Shown: piece by piece, positions 22,156 to 23,334 of the stretch
How the letters are laid out: each line of letters begins with the position of its first letter
How positions within the stretch are numbered: position 1 is the stretch's first letter
Origin: RPQJ01 sp052035645
GTDB taxonomy: Bacteria > Pseudomonadota > Gammaproteobacteria > Steroidobacterales > Steroidobacteraceae
Length of the DNA: 23,334 bases
Direction of reading: 5' to 3'
Assembly: GCA_052035645.1 (NCBI GenBank)
Contig: JBPOHK010000088.1
Span: 1-23,334 of the forward strand
The notes under the pieces: model-generated
Seen by the model: the letters and a program-made list of their open reading frames with translations, nothing else
Told to the model about the DNA's origin: nothing
Database searches by the model: none
Program-made: the position numbers and the translations under genes

Positions 22156-23334
22156 ATGAAATCGCATGCGCGCGTCGTGGTGATCGGCGGTGGCGTGGTG
22201 GGCGTCAGCACGCTCTACCACCTGGTGAAGAAGGGCTGGACGGACGTCGTGCTGCTCGAGCGCACGGAGCTCACCGCCGGGTCGACCTGGCATGCCGCCG
22301 GCCTGCTGCCGCTGTTCAACATGAGCTACACCGTCGGCCAGCTGCACAAGTACTCGGTCGACCTCTACAAGAAGCTGCCGGCCGAGACCGGCCAGGACGT
22401 CAGCTTCCACGTGACCGGCAACCTGCGGCTCGCGACCTGCCGCGACCGCATGGACGAGTACCTCAAGTACTGCGGCACCGCCAACACCATCGGCGTGCCG
22501 TTCCACATCATCACGCCGGCCGAGGTCAAGGAACTCTGGCCGCTCGTCGACCTCGGCGGCCACGGCGACACGCCGGCCGTCATCGGCGCGCTGTATCACC
22601 CGGACGACGGCCACATCGCGCCGGCCGACCTCACCATGGCGCTGCGCAAGGCGGCGCGGTCCGCGGGCGCCGAGATCAACGAGCAGACCGAAGTCACCGG
22701 CGCCGTGCAGTTGCCGAGTGGCGAATGGAAGCTGACGACGAGCAGGGGTGAGATCACCTGCGAGCACGTCGTCTGCGCCACCGGCAACTACGCGCGCCAG
22801 ACCGGCCGCATGTTCGGCCTCGACGTGCCGGCCATCCCGGTCGAGCACCAGTACATCGTCTACGACGAGTCGCCGGAGCTGAAGGCGTATCGCCAGGCGG
22901 GCGGCCGCGAGCTGGCCGTGCTGCGCGAGCCCGACCAGTCGTATTACTTCCGCGAGGAGCGCATGGGCTGGATCCTCGGCCCGTACGAGGCGGGCGCGCC
23001 TGCGCGCTTCGCCGACGGCGTGCCGGGCTGGTTCGGCAAGGACCTCTTCCCGGGCGAACTCGAGCGCCTGCTGCCGCACGTCGAGGCGGCGCAGCGTCGC
23101 GTGCCGGGCCTCGAGCGCTGCGGCATCAAGGACATCGTCAACGGCCCGATCTCGTACACCCCGGACGGCAGCCCGCTGGTCGGGCCGGCCTGGGGCAAGC
23201 GCAACGTCTGGATCAACGAAGGCCACAGCTTCGGCATCACCGCCGCGGGCGGCGCCGGCTGGCAGCTGGCGGAATGGATCGTCGAAGGCGAGCCGGGCAT
23301 CGACATGCTGGCCGTGGATCCGCGCCGCTTCGGC
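22156..23334 (+). CDS. Second dimethylglycine/sarcosine dehydrogenase-like FAD flavoprotein (3' end outside window)
   Basis: 393 codons are visible and the frame is still open at the window edge. The product starts with a DAO-type FAD domain, Rossmann VVVIGGGVVGVSTLYHL, and has His46 in GSTWHAAGLL, the covalent-FAD position of the family. Later motifs include VCATGNYARQTGRMFGL, EHQYIVYDESPELK, SYYFREERMGWILGPYE and NGPISYTPDGSPLVGP. It is clearly a paralogue of the flavoprotein at 17733-20144 but differs just after the FAD histidine (GLLPLFNM against GGMHTVNG), hinting at a different substrate. ATG 22156 has GGGGAGG 8 nt upstream. If it has the usual family length, about 400 more residues with a GcvT-like domain follow outside the window. 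It is likely activated by the divergent AraC regulator. Confidence 0.88.
   Translation, partial: MKSHARVVVIGGGVVGVSTLYHLVKKGWTDVVLLERTELTAGSTWHAAGLLPLFNMSYTVGQLHKYSVDLYKKLPAETGQDVSFHVTGNLRLATCRDRMDEYLKYCGTANTIGVPFHIITPAEVKELWPLVDLGGHGDTPAVIGALYHPDDGHIAPADLTMALRKAARSAGAEINEQTEVTGAVQLPSGEWKLTTSRGEITCEHVVCATGNYARQTGRMFGLDVPAIPVEHQYIVYDESPELKAYRQAGGRELAVLREPDQSYYFREERMGWILGPYEAGAPARFADGVPGWFGKDLFPGELERLLPHVEAAQRRVPGLERCGIKDIVNGPISYTPDGSPLVGPAWGKRNVWINEGHSFGITAAGGAGWQLAEWIVEGEPGIDMLAVDPRRFG

Overview
The window is GC-rich, densely coded DNA of pseudomonadotan character. A TonB-dependent receptor, a GATase1-AraC regulator and a GcvA-type LysR regulator point to a Gram-negative, probably gammaproteobacterial, aerobe. 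The exact taxon cannot be read from the sequence. Every gene assignment rests on recognising protein motifs by eye; no database search was run.

Layout. (1) 22-6180, minus strand: a compact seven-gene operon. In transcription order it encodes a corrinoid protein, a DUF1638 protein, a small PF13769 protein, a MetV-like protein, a MetF-like reductase, a methyl-THF:corrinoid methyltransferase and a RamA-like corrinoid reactivase. (2) 6563-7432, plus: PurU, divergent from that operon. (3) 7510-8484, minus: a beta-hydroxyacid dehydrogenase, facing PurU across an inverted repeat. (4) 8753-10087, plus: a spinster-like MFS transporter. (5) 10121-14831, minus: a TPR sulfotransferase and a TonB-dependent receptor interrupted by one in-frame TAA. 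(6) 15138-20144, plus: a LysR regulator, an MttB-family methyltransferase without pyrrolysine, and a dimethylglycine-dehydrogenase-like flavoprotein. (7) 20145-20557: a gene-free block of GGGGAC-bounded repeats. (8) 20558-20998, plus: a small exported protein, tail to tail with a GATase1-AraC regulator on the minus strand (20995-21969). (9) 22156 to the edge, plus: a second flavoprotein of the same family, cut by the window end.

How the genes fit together (inference). The MttB homologue, corrinoid protein and methyl-THF methyltransferase would move a methyl group from a quaternary amine, most likely glycine betaine, to THF. The reactivase would rescue oxidised cobalamin. MetF/MetV would oxidise methyl-THF, and PurU would release formate and free THF. 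The two flavoproteins would continue from dimethylglycine to sarcosine to glycine. A shared 28-bp site (TGWCGCA-N7-AAGC-N3-TGTCGCW) lies upstream of both the corrinoid operon and the AraC/second-flavoprotein divergent promoter, at nearly the same distance from a candidate -10 box. The GbdR-like AraC protein may therefore control these separated blocks as one regulon.
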